NCBI GenBank assembly: GCA_002729885.1
Contig: PBUB01000013.1
Location: forward strand, 1-64,000
DNA: 64,000 nt
Direction: 5' to 3'
DNA from: Spirochaetaceae bacterium
GTDB lineage: Bacteria; Spirochaetota; Leptospiria; Leptospirales; Leptonemataceae
Below, in pieces: positions 16,314 through 25,022 of this stretch. The notes below the pieces were generated by a model. It was not told the origin of the DNA. It did not search any database and worked only from the letters and a program-made list of their open reading frames with translations. Both the position numbers and the translations under genes were made by a program. The first letter of the stretch is position 1, and each line of letters begins with the position of its first letter.

Positions 16314-17123
16314 TTACCGATTAAGATAGTCCGGGCGAAACAGGGAATCAGAAATCTCCAGTGTGTCGTCAAAGGTGTATATTTCCAGTCTGGTAATGGT
16401 TCCGGTTTCCAGATCCAGAGCTTCCCATCGCACAGGCCAGGAGGGAACTACATCTTTCTTTTTGCCCAGATGAAGCACCGGAATATCATAGCTTATCTCC
16501 ATTGTCTTGAAGAGCACAGTATTTTGATCATAAACATCCAGTCGCATGGGCCTCAGGTTTCCCGGATCCTGAATAACAGAGATCCTCCCATAAGAAGATG
16601 GTAACATGGGAATCAATGAGTAATTGATGGCGGACTCACCACCTTCAATTTTAACCTCTTTGGCCACATTCGCCGGATGGTAATTCGCTTCCAGACTTGC
16701 CCCGGAAAGATCTCTGAAAGAAAGGCCGGATCGCATAATGGCTTTGTATTGATCTGCTCCTCGTAGTTGGAGTAGATCCCTGCGCCTGGCATCCCAGACC
16801 CAGATCTCTTCCCCCTGTCGAAGATAAAGCACGCGAAGGGTTACGCCCCGAGCGGGCGAAGTAAATTCCAGGAAGCGACCTTTTTCGGAAACATGCATCT
16901 GAAAATCCTGCATGTTGGGTCGGCCTTTTTCATCTATGATCGTAATCTTTCCGGAATACATTCCCACCGGGTAATTCAGGCTTGAATCCAGAGCTGCTAC
17001 CAGGGCCTGCACCGGACGATCCTTCCAGCCGGTTCCGTTTCCATCTTCTGCCGGCAGGGAAGGAACCATTAACATCAGAAGAAGGAAACCAGGTAGGTAA
17101 GCTTTTTTACTTTTTAATAGCAT
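16314..17123 (-). CDS. LolA-like periplasmic outer-membrane lipoprotein-sorting protein
   Basis: This protein of about 269 aa has a cleavable signal peptide (LPGFLLLMLMVPSLPAED). A half-barrel domain follows with the pattern MYSGKITIIDEKGR, RFLEFTSPARGVTLRVLYL and EIWVWDARRRDLLQL. This is the LolA-like family (PF17131 type), which binds lipid or lipoprotein acyl chains in the periplasm. I chose ATG 17123 over an upstream TTG because the signal peptide then begins correctly. It may carry lipoproteins or another lipid to the outer membrane. It is the first gene of the operon with NAGS, the beta-lactamase-fold protein and NDH-2. Confidence 0.75.
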   Translation of the reverse strand: MLLKSKKAYLPGFLLLMLMVPSLPAEDGNGTGWKDRPVQALVAALDSSLNYPVGMYSGKITIIDEKGRPNMQDFQMHVSEKGRFLEFTSPARGVTLRVLYLRQGEEIWVWDARRRDLLQLRGADQYKAIMRSGLSFRDLSGASLEANYHPANVAKEVKIEGGESAINYSLIPMLPSSYGRISVIQDPGNLRPMRLDVYDQNTVLFKTMEISYDIPVLHLGKKKDVVPSWPVRWEALDLETGTITRLEIYTFDDTLEISDSLFRPDYLNR

Positions 17124-17201
17124 ACGGTTTTTTGGTGGACCCGCCAAAGCCGGACCCGGAATCTTCCGATAGTCTTACCTCAAGATTCGGAGGATATCTT
17201 T

Positions 17202-18158
17202 ATGAAGGCAATACAACGAGCAAGAAAACTTGTTCTTTTGCTGGCTGCAATGACCGTTTCTACGGTTTCTGCGGATCAAATACGATTAAATGTAGGTCTG
17301 TGGCCCGGGGAGCTGGATCCAGAACTGGAAAGTAGATTACTTCTGGACGATCTGGTTGAGCCCACAAGCCGTATTGACCTGGCATGGTCCAACAAGGACA
17401 CCACTACTGTCTATCCGCTGGGCCTGCAATACTTCAAGCCCATGGGATCCGGTCAGTTGGTCATCACTGCAAACTACATTCGGTACGCACCGGAATACTC
17501 CTTTAACGGTATAAGCACAGGATCTGTGGCGCTGGTAACTCTGGAAGACTTTGCCACAACCGACTGGGAACTGGAAGCTGGATATGAAATCCCTCTCGTA
17601 GGAAATAAGCTGTTCATTACTCCCAGGCTGGGATTTCGCTGGCATACCCAGGAATTCAATTACGATGAACTTACCATCGGTAGCCCCTCTGCCATCAGTC
17701 TGGATAGCCCATTCTCCGGAAATGCAAGAGGAAGCTACATCGCTGTTGGTGGCAAATTCTATCTGATGCCTCAAATCGCACTGTATGTGGATTTTATGAC
17801 TACTTCCATCTTTCCCAATTTCGGGGGCAGCATGGAGTTCGAACAAACCGTACTGCAAACCGATGGAGTGCTGAGATACGACCGAGCAGAGTCCAGCTAC
17901 CAGGTGGAATTTTCCAGGTATACCCTGGGCATTCAGTATGACATCAACAAGAATGCATATATCCAGGTAGGAATCCGCGAAGAGGTGCAGAAGACCAGCT
18001 ATCCAGGCTACTATAACCTGGCAATTCGCACCAATTCCTCCGGGATCAACGCAACTGTAGATGAAATCATCTCTGATATTGTTTTCTGGGATTTCCAGGA
18101 ACAAACTCAGACCAAAGGCTTTGCCTATTTTGCCTTCAGCTACGGAATCGATATCTAA
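17202..18158 (+). CDS. Outer-membrane beta-barrel protein, unknown function
   Basis: This 318-aa protein has a signal peptide (residues 1-24, ending VSTVSA) and then alternating amphipathic strands rich in Tyr, Gly and aromatic residues. Examples are QLVITANYIRYAP, LFITPRLGFRW and YIAVGGKFYLMPQIALYVDF. It ends in YFAFSYGIDI, like a final barrel strand. A good CGGAGG site lies 9 nt before the ATG. I do not recognise the family. A 7-bp inverted repeat (GAATCTT/AAGATTC, 17159-17188) lies just before the ribosome binding site. It is monocistronic, divergent from the LolA-like operon and followed by a terminator. Confidence 0.75.
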   Translation: MKAIQRARKLVLLLAAMTVSTVSADQIRLNVGLWPGELDPELESRLLLDDLVEPTSRIDLAWSNKDTTTVYPLGLQYFKPMGSGQLVITANYIRYAPEYSFNGISTGSVALVTLEDFATTDWELEAGYEIPLVGNKLFITPRLGFRWHTQEFNYDELTIGSPSAISLDSPFSGNARGSYIAVGGKFYLMPQIALYVDFMTTSIFPNFGGSMEFEQTVLQTDGVLRYDRAESSYQVEFSRYTLGIQYDINKNAYIQVGIREEVQKTSYPGYYNLAIRTNSSGINATVDEIISDIVFWDFQEQTQTKGFAYFAFSYGIDI

Positions 18159-18204
18159 GCACGGAGAGCCCTGTTTGAATATCGAAACAGGATAAGAAGG
18201 AATC

Positions 18205-18229
18205 AGGGTCGCATTCAGCGGCCCTTTTT
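18205..18229 (+). terminator. Probable rho-independent terminator after the beta-barrel gene
   Basis: AGGGTC (18205-18210) pairs with GGCCCT (18220-18225), with one G-T wobble, and is followed by TTTTT. A weaker stem, CCTGTTT/AAACAGG, lies about 30 nt upstream. Confidence 0.6.
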
Positions 18230-18334
18230 CTTTTTATTCAGGGACGAAAGCCCGTCGGAATCGACGAATCCGGACCTTCGGAAAAGTGGTCTTGTGACTT
18301 CATAAGCTGATCACCGGTCACCGGTTAGAAAGCC

Positions 18335-18694
18335 TCAAGTTTCCTGCGAAGAATCTGTGCCAGAAGGCGATGGATTGGTAGATGGCGCCATGGATTCCAG
18401 ATACTCCTGCCATTCATGGGGAAGATAATATTTCTTTTTGCTGTTACATTCCTTGCAACAGGCAACGATGTTGGACTTTTCCGAGGAGCCGCCTCTGGAC
18501 AAAGGAATGATATGATCCATGGTTAGCTCGGACGGTTTAAAAGTCTGATGACAGTAGTGGCATCTGCCGGTGGATTTCTTTTTCTTCCACCAGGGACTGT
18601 CCTTTAATTTACGAGCTTTCTTTTTCTCTCGATCCACCCAGTCAGGATCGGGAGCAAAAAAGGGATCAAATTTTTCCGGTTCGGACCTCATCAT
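18335..18694 (-). CDS. HNH endonuclease domain protein
   Basis: This 119-aa protein has a complete HNH/zinc-finger nuclease core: CHYC (about 44-47), LTMDHIIPLSRGGSSEKSN with the catalytic His (about 57-75), then CCKEC closing the zinc site, and NSKK. Lys/Arg-rich flanks suggest DNA binding. Stand-alone proteins of this size occur widely as McrA-like or housekeeping nucleases. The start overlaps the CBS gene by 29 nt and has no clear ribosome binding site, so it relies on coupling. It is the last gene of the tilS operon. Its target is unknown. Confidence 0.85.
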   Translation of the reverse strand: MMRSEPEKFDPFFAPDPDWVDREKKKARKLKDSPWWKKKKSTGRCHYCHQTFKPSELTMDHIIPLSRGGSSEKSNIVACCKECNSKKKYYLPHEWQEYLESMAPSTNPSPSGTDSSQET

Positions 18695-19157
18695 GCGTGC
18701 GACGATACCAGCGTACCATATCTACATAGGACAGAATACCCATAATCTTGCCATCGTCAATCACAGGAAGACTTCGCACCTTTTTGGAAATCATCAGATT
18801 TAGCGCTTCGCGCAGGAATGCATCCGGAGGCACAGATACCATTTCCTTTCCTTCTATTACCTGCTCCACAGTGACTTTAAGAAAGTTCCGCTCAATATCC
18901 AGGGAATCTTCATAGGACAGCCTGAGCAAGTCGAACACGGTAATGGTTCCCAGTGGAACACCATCTCGCATTACCAGCACTCCCAGAAAACCATTCTCCA
19001 GACAGATCCGCGCCGCTGCAGCCGCAGGATCTCGTGCATCACAGGTAACAACATCTCGAGTCATTACATCCGAAACCTTCGCTTCCAGCATCTTCTGGGT
19101 TCGGCGTAGTAGTTTCTCTTTCAGTCCATGGTCCTTGATTTCATCGATCATTGACAT
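18666..19157 (-). CDS. Two-CBS-domain protein
   Basis: This protein of about 163 aa consists of a CBS (Bateman) pair: VSDVMTRDVVTCDARD with ITVFDLLR, then VEQVIEGKEMVSVPPDA with GILSYVDMVRW. Such domains bind adenosyl ligands and sense energy or redox state. There is no attached effector domain, so it would act as a free regulatory module. ATG 19157 is chosen because AGGAGG lies 7-12 nt upstream; the longer frame begins with MRELQIRRNG. The C-terminus overlaps the HNH gene. Confidence 0.88.
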   Translation of the reverse strand: MSMIDEIKDHGLKEKLLRRTQKMLEAKVSDVMTRDVVTCDARDPAAAAARICLENGFLGVLVMRDGVPLGTITVFDLLRLSYEDSLDIERNFLKVTVEQVIEGKEMVSVPPDAFLREALNLMISKKVRSLPVIDDGKIMGILSYVDMVRWYRRTHDEVRTGKI

Positions 19158-19233
19158 GCCATTCCTCCTGATCTGTAGCTCCCTCATTCCAGGGCAGAGA
19201 GCTTCCTGGATCCCCTTTCAGCTCCAATCCCGT

Positions 19234-20019
19234 TTAGCCGTCCAGAGTGAATTTGAATATACCTCTTTCTACAAGTTCCCGGTTAATTCGGTGCTGAACT
19301 TTCATCCTTACGATTTCCGCCGCTTCCTCCAGAAATCGAATATTGCGAGCATCCTTCTTTCCAAAGCCATTAAGCGTCACTGGCTTTAGAAAACAAATCT
19401 TCCATTGTACCGGTAGTGGAATCAGATTTATAGGTACCGGTATTTTCGCACCAAAGAACTTCTCTGTCCAATCCAGCGTACCCAGATTCAGATGCGTTTC
19501 CTCGGCACCCAGAATGGAGACCGGAACGATGGTGGCCCCGGTCATAATAGCCAGAGAAATAAAACCTGGATTGAAAGGCTTGAGCTGGTACATCTCTATA
19601 CTGGATTTGAAGTTTCCAGCCTCTGCTTCCGGAAACAGGATCAATAGCTTTCGCTTTCTCAAGACCCGTATTGCGATCTTAAAATCCTGGGGTATGTAGG
19701 CCAGTTTTGCGCTGGCCATTTTAAGGAATCCATCTTTATGCCAGTAATTGTGGCTCATGGTTCGCGGCATGCGTCTGGCTTTTTTTAGAATTTCGTTCTG
19801 CAATACCATTGCATCCCAGCCCAGCACTCCGCTATGATTGGGAACTACGATTACAGGACCGGTGCGTGGCAGGTTTTCCAGTCCTTCTACCTGAAGGTCT
19901 GTGAAGTCTCGCATGGCATCCAGAAATCCATGGGTGACCCCGCGAAATAGAAAGTAGTCCAGGTCTTTGCCCAGAAATTCCCGCCAGTCGGGACTTTGAA
20001 AGAAACGCCTCTGTGTCAT
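19234..20019 (-). CDS. Lysophospholipid acyltransferase-like protein (LPLAT/MGAT-like)
   Basis: This protein of about 261 aa has the LPLAT fold. The acyltransferase His motif reads NHSGVLGWDAMV, with six residues between His and Asp (HX6D), unlike the HX4D of classical PlsC but as in MGAT/DGAT-like bacterial members. The glycerol-phosphate site is ILFPEAEAGNFK. It probably transfers acyl chains in phospholipid or neutral-lipid synthesis at the inner membrane. I chose ATG 20019, since the longer frame begins with TTG at 20052. It lies about 36 nt downstream of tilS in the same operon. Confidence 0.82.
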   Translation of the reverse strand: MTQRRFFQSPDWREFLGKDLDYFLFRGVTHGFLDAMRDFTDLQVEGLENLPRTGPVIVVPNHSGVLGWDAMVLQNEILKKARRMPRTMSHNYWHKDGFLKMASAKLAYIPQDFKIAIRVLRKRKLLILFPEAEAGNFKSSIEMYQLKPFNPGFISLAIMTGATIVPVSILGAEETHLNLGTLDWTEKFFGAKIPVPINLIPLPVQWKICFLKPVTLNGFGKKDARNIRFLEEAAEIVRMKVQHRINRELVERGIFKFTLDG

Positions 20020-20055
20020 GGCTCGGCCTGCTATTCTACCCGAGATGCCCAAAAG

Positions 20056-21567
20056 TCAAGCAAGGAAAAATATTCGGTCCTGCTGTCCAAGAAAAGAGAG
20101 GCAGGCCCGGACTGCATAGCCCTGCCCGTCTACAATTACAGGAAGGTTTTCCCGCACAGGCGGAGGAAGGCTTTCCTTTTGAAACAGTGTTTTGATTTTT
20201 CCAGTATGCATTCCGCTTTCTGTTTTGAATCGATAACGGGAAACACGGGATGCCGGCTGTGCTCCCTGGACCCCGTGGTACAGTCTTTTTGTTCCCAGCC
20301 ATTCTATCTTCCAGGTGTGATCCATGAACTTCTCAGAGGCATCGGACTCAAATTCGCTGGAGGAATTTGCCTGGATTCCCGTGGACTGCGAAATCTGAGA
20401 CCCCTGTTCCCGTGAGTGATTTTCCATGGAAACAGACTCTCTGGAATCTTCCGGTGTGGAATCTGACGGTCCCGGAGTAGTCAGTCTTTCAATCCGCGGC
20501 GGTCTGGTTATCTCTCCGTTGCGGCGATAGATCCATAAATCCTGCCCGGCGCACCAGAATTCCAGCTCGGTATTCTGCACCCTCATCCAGCGATGCCGGG
20601 TGTTTTGCAGTCCGGAATAGATTTCCTGAACCATGGGCCCGGTGATCATCTCTTCACACAAACTCTTCAAGGAAAGCCTCAGCAATGTGGCCAGCTCAGA
20701 AAGCGTGCCTGATTTCCAGAGCGGTCCGGGTATTCGCACAAAAGGCTGAGGCTCCCTGGCCAGTCCGCCGGAATGCTCCAACTGCTGCAGAGGATCATGA
20801 TTTACTGACCAGAGAGATGCCGGATTCAATCCTCGATCATAAAGTGCAGGTAGTACTTCCGACCTCAGGAAGTTTCTCAAATAGGTAGGGTCCTGATTGC
20901 TTGCATCGTGTACAAATGGAATTGAATGAGCCTGAATTAGCTCCATAATTTGATGACGATGAATCAAAAGCAGCGGACGGACTATGTTCAAATGTCCCAG
21001 AAATCGTCGGCTTTTTCGAAGCGAAGACCATACGGGCATCTGGCTTTCCACAGGCAGAATGTCTTTCAACTCCCGGGAAGAAGAACGAATCCATCTTTGC
21101 AAGGCCGTTTCCACAAAATCGCCGGCATGGTGGCCGGTGGCACAGTATTCAGATTCACTCAATTTGCAGACACGAAATAGATCTCGATAACGCAAGAATC
21201 TGGCCGCCGCTTCCAGATTCATTTTCATTCTTCGAGCGAAACCCTCTACATCCTGATACTCCTCGTAATGCGTCAAATCCAGAGATGCGGAAGTCTGTCT
21301 TGCCAGATCGGCATCTCCAGCGGACTGTTCCCTGAGCCCATGATCCAGATGGAATGTAATGGCCGGGCGAACCGACAAATTGCGCGACACAGAATATAGA
21401 AGATAAACCAGTAGCTGAGAATCCGGACCTCCGGATGCAGCCACCACCAGGCCATGTTTTAGCCAGTTCATCAGCTTTTTCTGGAACAGATCCAGGGAAT
21501 CTGAATGCCATCCTGTATTGGACCGGACCAGTTCCAGATAGTCTTTTAAAAGGCCTTCATGCCCCAT
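20056..21567 (-). CDS. tilS: tRNA(Ile)-lysidine synthase
   Basis: This 503-aa enzyme changes C34 of tRNA-Ile(CAU) to lysidine using ATP and lysine. The PP-loop is VVAASGGPDSQLLV (about 40-53), followed by FHLDHGLRE, EAAARFLRYRD and ATGHHAGDFVETALQRW, all conserved. The C-terminal tRNA-binding part is long. It includes a Ser/Glu-rich low-complexity insert at about residues 365-415 that is probably a linker. It leads a minus-strand operon with an acyltransferase, a CBS protein and an HNH protein. The gene is essential in most bacteria. Confidence 0.93.
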   Translation of the reverse strand: MGHEGLLKDYLELVRSNTGWHSDSLDLFQKKLMNWLKHGLVVAASGGPDSQLLVYLLYSVSRNLSVRPAITFHLDHGLREQSAGDADLARQTSASLDLTHYEEYQDVEGFARRMKMNLEAAARFLRYRDLFRVCKLSESEYCATGHHAGDFVETALQRWIRSSSRELKDILPVESQMPVWSSLRKSRRFLGHLNIVRPLLLIHRHQIMELIQAHSIPFVHDASNQDPTYLRNFLRSEVLPALYDRGLNPASLWSVNHDPLQQLEHSGGLAREPQPFVRIPGPLWKSGTLSELATLLRLSLKSLCEEMITGPMVQEIYSGLQNTRHRWMRVQNTELEFWCAGQDLWIYRRNGEITRPPRIERLTTPGPSDSTPEDSRESVSMENHSREQGSQISQSTGIQANSSSEFESDASEKFMDHTWKIEWLGTKRLYHGVQGAQPASRVSRYRFKTESGMHTGKIKTLFQKESLPPPVRENLPVIVDGQGYAVRACLSFLGQQDRIFFLA

Positions 21568-21621
21568 TAAAACCAGGCTAAATCTACTTTCCTATCTGGC
21601 AAGGCGGCCAAGAATGGTATC

Positions 21622-21873
21622 GTGGCTTTTTTCGAGAAAATCGGTCGCATGTTGCAGGAGGATTTCTCTCCTCCCTTTGATGGTTTCTTCTTTTTGAAGT
21701 TACTGCTCTATCTGGCATTCTTTACCTTTTGCTTCCGGGTTTTCGGAAGCAGCGGCTGTATGAACACCCAGCCCGAGGGTCGAATCATCCAGGGTCCGCA
21801 AATGCAGCAAAACGCAATTAAAGGTCCAGGACCTGCTGGCAGCACCGAGGTATTCGGAGCCAGCCAGGCATGA
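21622..21873 (+). CDS. Small single-helix membrane protein, unknown
   Basis: This protein of up to 83 aa has one hydrophobic segment (about residues 23-41, FFFLKLLLYLAFFTFCFRV) and a Gly/Pro/Gln-rich polar tail. GTG 21622 opens the frame; ATG 21649 (MLQEDF) is an alternative with no clear ribosome binding site. The stop overlaps the manA start (ATGA at 21870), which supports it as a real, translationally coupled gene. No family is recognised. Confidence 0.5.
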   Translation: MAFFEKIGRMLQEDFSPPFDGFFFLKLLLYLAFFTFCFRVFGSSGCMNTQPEGRIIQGPQMQQNAIKGPGPAGSTEVFGASQA

Positions 21874-23078
21874 ATACAGGTTCTGCCTTCTATCCTATAT
21901 TTCCGGCCCTGAAGGACTACGCCTGGGGATCGCAGGATCCAGAAGGGGCTATTGCCGATCTATTAAGAAAAAACACAGGGGGAGAGATTCCGCCGGGCCC
22001 CTATGCAGAATTATGGTACGGTGATCATCCCTCGGGCTGTTCGCTGCTACCGGATGGCTCTGCCCTGAACGAACAAATTGCCCGGGAACCAGAGCACATC
22101 CTGGGCCCCTTCGCAAAACAAGGCAAACTACCGTACCTCCTGAAAATCCTGGAAAGCCAGAGTCCGCTTTCCATCCAGGCCCATCCGGATCGGGAACTGG
22201 CCAGAACCTTACATGATAGGGATCCAGAGCACTATCCAGATTCCAATCACAAGCCAGAGATCGCAATCTGTCTAAGGCCAGGCTTTACCGCCATGGCCGG
22301 TTTCCAGGAGCTTTCTAGAATTCAGCAAAATCTGACCAGGCATCCGGAGCTACAGGAAATCCTGCCCGGGCTACTGGAAAGCAACGGCAATGCCAGACAG
22401 GCCCTGAAACAGGCCTTTGAATTTCTCTACCGTCTCCCCGGACACAAAATCGAGGAAATCGCCCGGAAGCTGCATTCCCGGATTGAAGCAAGTTCACAGA
22501 AGGACCCATCGGATTCGTATTTCCTGAGATTCTGTCAGCTGTATGGCTTTCAAGATCCCGGGCTGTTTTCCATTTTCCTTTTGAATCTACTGCAGTTCCA
22601 TCCAGGACAGTCCCTGTTCATGGGGGCCCGTGAGCCCCATGCCTATCTTCAAGGAGCCATTATTGAATGTATGGCTTGCTCGGACAATGTGGTACGCGGA
22701 GGACTCACTCCCAAATTCGTGGATGTGGATACCCTGGTGGATATGCTCCATTACAGAATGGGCCCCCCGGACACCATTGAGCCTCGGAATCAGGGAAAAA
22801 TTCGCATCTATCAGCCTCCGGTGGAGGATTTCCAGGTCTGGACAATGGAAACCGGCGCAGAAGGCGTTACCCTGCCCCGGAATCTATTTCCCGTGATTGC
22901 ATTATCCCTTTCCGGCACGGCCAGAATCCAGACAGAGAATGAAGTGTTTGAATTGCTTCCCGGGCGAAGTGTGCTGCTGCCTGCAGGGTCGGGAAATACC
23001 GGTGGTGGGTATTCGATCTCCTCGGAACAGAAGGCGGATCTGGTGCTTGCAGGGCCTGGACAGCCAACAAATTTGTAG
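21870..23078 (+). CDS. manA: Mannose-6-phosphate isomerase, class I
   Basis: This 402-aa zinc enzyme interconverts mannose-6-P and fructose-6-P, feeding GDP-mannose and surface glycans. The metal site is seen in SIQAHPDRELA (about 107-117) and SNHKPEIAI (about 131-139), with the third part in ARE(P)HAYLQGAIIECMACSDNVVRGGLTPK split over about 250-278. The N-terminus PALKDYAWGS is typical. The length is normal. It follows a small membrane gene by overlap and precedes the DegT-like gene after 122 bp. Confidence 0.93.
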   Translation: MNTGSAFYPIFPALKDYAWGSQDPEGAIADLLRKNTGGEIPPGPYAELWYGDHPSGCSLLPDGSALNEQIAREPEHILGPFAKQGKLPYLLKILESQSPLSIQAHPDRELARTLHDRDPEHYPDSNHKPEIAICLRPGFTAMAGFQELSRIQQNLTRHPELQEILPGLLESNGNARQALKQAFEFLYRLPGHKIEEIARKLHSRIEASSQKDPSDSYFLRFCQLYGFQDPGLFSIFLLNLLQFHPGQSLFMGAREPHAYLQGAIIECMACSDNVVRGGLTPKFVDVDTLVDMLHYRMGPPDTIEPRNQGKIRIYQPPVEDFQVWTMETGAEGVTLPRNLFPVIALSLSGTARIQTENEVFELLPGRSVLLPAGSGNTGGGYSISSEQKADLVLAGPGQPTNL

Positions 23079-23100
23079 TACTTACGGGATTTTATCTTGA

Positions 23101-23111
23101 CACATCATGTG
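23101..23111. promoter_or_regulatory. Palindrome overlapping a -35-like element before the DegT-like gene
   Basis: CACATCATGTG is an 11-bp palindrome with a single central base. It overlaps TTGACA at 23098-23103, in the 122-bp gap after manA. A -10 element at the proper distance is weak. It could be an operator for the gene starting at 23201. Confidence 0.35.
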
Positions 23112-23200
23112 ACATAATCCAGTTACAGGGGACAGAAAGAGGCTGTGCAAAGGGGCAGGAAGTTGCTAACCTTTGCCAATAAAGCCCCCAAAGGAATGGT

Positions 23201-24346
23201 ATGGCTCTGGCTGGAATTTATCGAACAGAAAAGAAACCTGGTCCTATAGAGGCCCAGAGACCGGCACTCAGCAAGGAAGAACTGGAATCTGTCCTTGACT
23301 GCCTTATCCAGGATAGACTGGGTTCCGGCTCCATTTGCGAACGCTTTGAAAAGTCCTTCGCACAGGTAGCATCTTACAAACATACACTGGCTGTAAACTC
23401 ACTTACGGCTGCCTATCATCTGGCCTTTCTTGGCCTGGAAGTGGGACCCGGCGATGAAATCTGGATGAATGCACTTTCTTCCATTTCTGCGCTGGATGCA
23501 TGCCGCTATGTAGGCGCCACTCCCCGTCTACTGGATCCGGCCCGGGGATCCTTCCACGTAGACCAGGAAAGTATTCAAAATCTGTTGGCCCGCGAAAATG
23601 AGCAGGGACCTGTTTCCGAGGATCCTACGTTTCGCGTGGAAGAGAAAAAAGATTTCAAGCGAGTCTTTCTACTGGATCATACCTACGGCAGTCGCAACCC
23701 GCTGAACGCTTCCTGGCTAAAAGAGAATGGATTTCTGCTTCTGGAAGACTTTACCGGTATGCCAGGAGCCGATAACGACGGACTCTATACCGGCCAGACC
23801 GGCGATATTGCTGTATGCGGACTTTCGGAATATGACCTGGTAACCACAGGAAATGGGGCCATGGTGGTAACGTCCGAGCCCAAATATCAGAAAAAGATGC
23901 TCAGCCTCCGATACGGAAGCAAGCGAGATAAAAAGAATGTGGCCTACGACTATCGCCTGGAGGATTTCCAGGCAGCCATGGGATTGATTCAGCTCAATCG
24001 GCTGGGCCTCACTCTTTCGCGACGCAGGAAAATTGGAGAGAAGTATCTACAAACACTGCGACAGACCAGGCATGAAACCTATTTCAAAGAAACGGGCATA
24101 GATTGCTATCATCTCTTTCCTGTAGTTGTGGGCAAAACCCACGACGAAGTAGAACGATACTACAACTCGCTGCAAATAGGAATAACCAGGATTCCGGAGC
24201 CTCTGCATCATTTTCTGGATCTTGCAAGACTGGAATTTCCCAACGCCGAGCGAATCTATCAGAAGTCAGTTTGCGTTCCTGTGTATCCTGCACTTACAGC
24301 GAATAATGTGGAACGGATTGCCAGCTCACTGAGAGGAATGCTCTAA
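23201..24346 (+). CDS. DegT/DnrJ/EryC1-like protein without the PLP lysine
   Basis: This 381-aa protein has the fold-type I aminotransferase layout of sugar aminotransferases. GSGSICERFEKSFAQ and LEVGPGDEIWMNALS lie near the N-terminus. LLLEDFTGMPGA is the strand whose Asp contacts the PLP ring nitrogen. The lysine that forms the Schiff base should be at the position read as Asp212 in GLSEYDLVTTGNGAMVVT; no Lys is nearby. It therefore cannot be a normal transaminase. ColD-type dehydratases replace this Lys by His, but here it is Asp or Tyr. AAGGA lies a few bases before the ATG. An intact paralogue lies at 28973-30085. Confidence 0.8.
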   Translation: MALAGIYRTEKKPGPIEAQRPALSKEELESVLDCLIQDRLGSGSICERFEKSFAQVASYKHTLAVNSLTAAYHLAFLGLEVGPGDEIWMNALSSISALDACRYVGATPRLLDPARGSFHVDQESIQNLLARENEQGPVSEDPTFRVEEKKDFKRVFLLDHTYGSRNPLNASWLKENGFLLLEDFTGMPGADNDGLYTGQTGDIAVCGLSEYDLVTTGNGAMVVTSEPKYQKKMLSLRYGSKRDKKNVAYDYRLEDFQAAMGLIQLNRLGLTLSRRRKIGEKYLQTLRQTRHETYFKETGIDCYHLFPVVVGKTHDEVERYYNSLQIGITRIPEPLHHFLDLARLEFPNAERIYQKSVCVPVYPALTANNVERIASSLRGML

Positions 24347-24351
24347 TTTGA

Positions 24352-24924
24352 ATGAAAGCGGGTGGATTGAGACAGTCCAGACTTCTTGTCCTACTACTTC
24401 TGGCATCGGTAGCTCTTGGAGCTGAAGAAAAGCCAGATAAAGACGGACCGGAGATGCGCGAGTATGCCGCCACGGCCGAAATAACTCTGGGCGACGATCG
24501 GGTGGTTTCTGGCAAGAGTAAGTTTACCGCGCCTGAATCCTTTATCTTCCAGCACAATCGGGACGGTGTCCAGTATGAGAAAACCATCCGTGCCCGGGAT
24601 GTACGCGCCCTGCATTTTCAAAAATGGGAGCCCGTCAAGGTTGGAGAAAACAAGCAGGGCGATGTTTACCGCTTTGAAGTGACGTCGTTTCGCATTGAGC
24701 TCAAGGATGGCTACAAGCTACAGGTAAACAACGGTTTACCTTCCTTCTGGCAAAGCTTCTATCTGGAAAATGATAACGGTCGGGTCCGATTCTTTACCTA
24801 CTGGATGGATCTTTACAAGAAGGAAGATGGCAGCTGGTACACCGGTATGGAAGGACCTGCCACCGGCGTTCGCTCCTTTCCTCACAAGGATGTTATCCGA
24901 AAGATAGAATTCAAAGTGGACTGA
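24352..24924 (+). CDS. Exported protein of unknown function
   Basis: This 190-aa protein has a clear signal peptide (RLLVLLLLASVALGAEE, cleavage after about residue 24). The mature part is soluble, with beta-rich segments such as AATAEITLGDDRVVSGKSKF and YKLQVNNGLPSFWQSFYL, and no Cys for lipidation. I infer a periplasmic location. It begins 5 nt after the DegT-like gene and is likely co-transcribed with it. No family is recognised. Confidence 0.65.
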   Translation: MKAGGLRQSRLLVLLLLASVALGAEEKPDKDGPEMREYAATAEITLGDDRVVSGKSKFTAPESFIFQHNRDGVQYEKTIRARDVRALHFQKWEPVKVGENKQGDVYRFEVTSFRIELKDGYKLQVNNGLPSFWQSFYLENDNGRVRFFTYWMDLYKKEDGSWYTGMEGPATGVRSFPHKDVIRKIEFKVD

Positions 24925-25022
24925 ACTTCTCCTTCCCCAGATTTTCCCTCTAATTTTTCTTGTGCCCCGGGGCCCTCTTCCGTCCAATCAGTAAATAAGG
25001 CCTGTGGCATCAGGAATCAGGA

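Noticed and set aside
17337..18104. Minus-strand frame of 255 aa opposite the outer-membrane barrel
   Set aside because: It is antisense to a gene with signal peptide, ribosome binding site and terminator.
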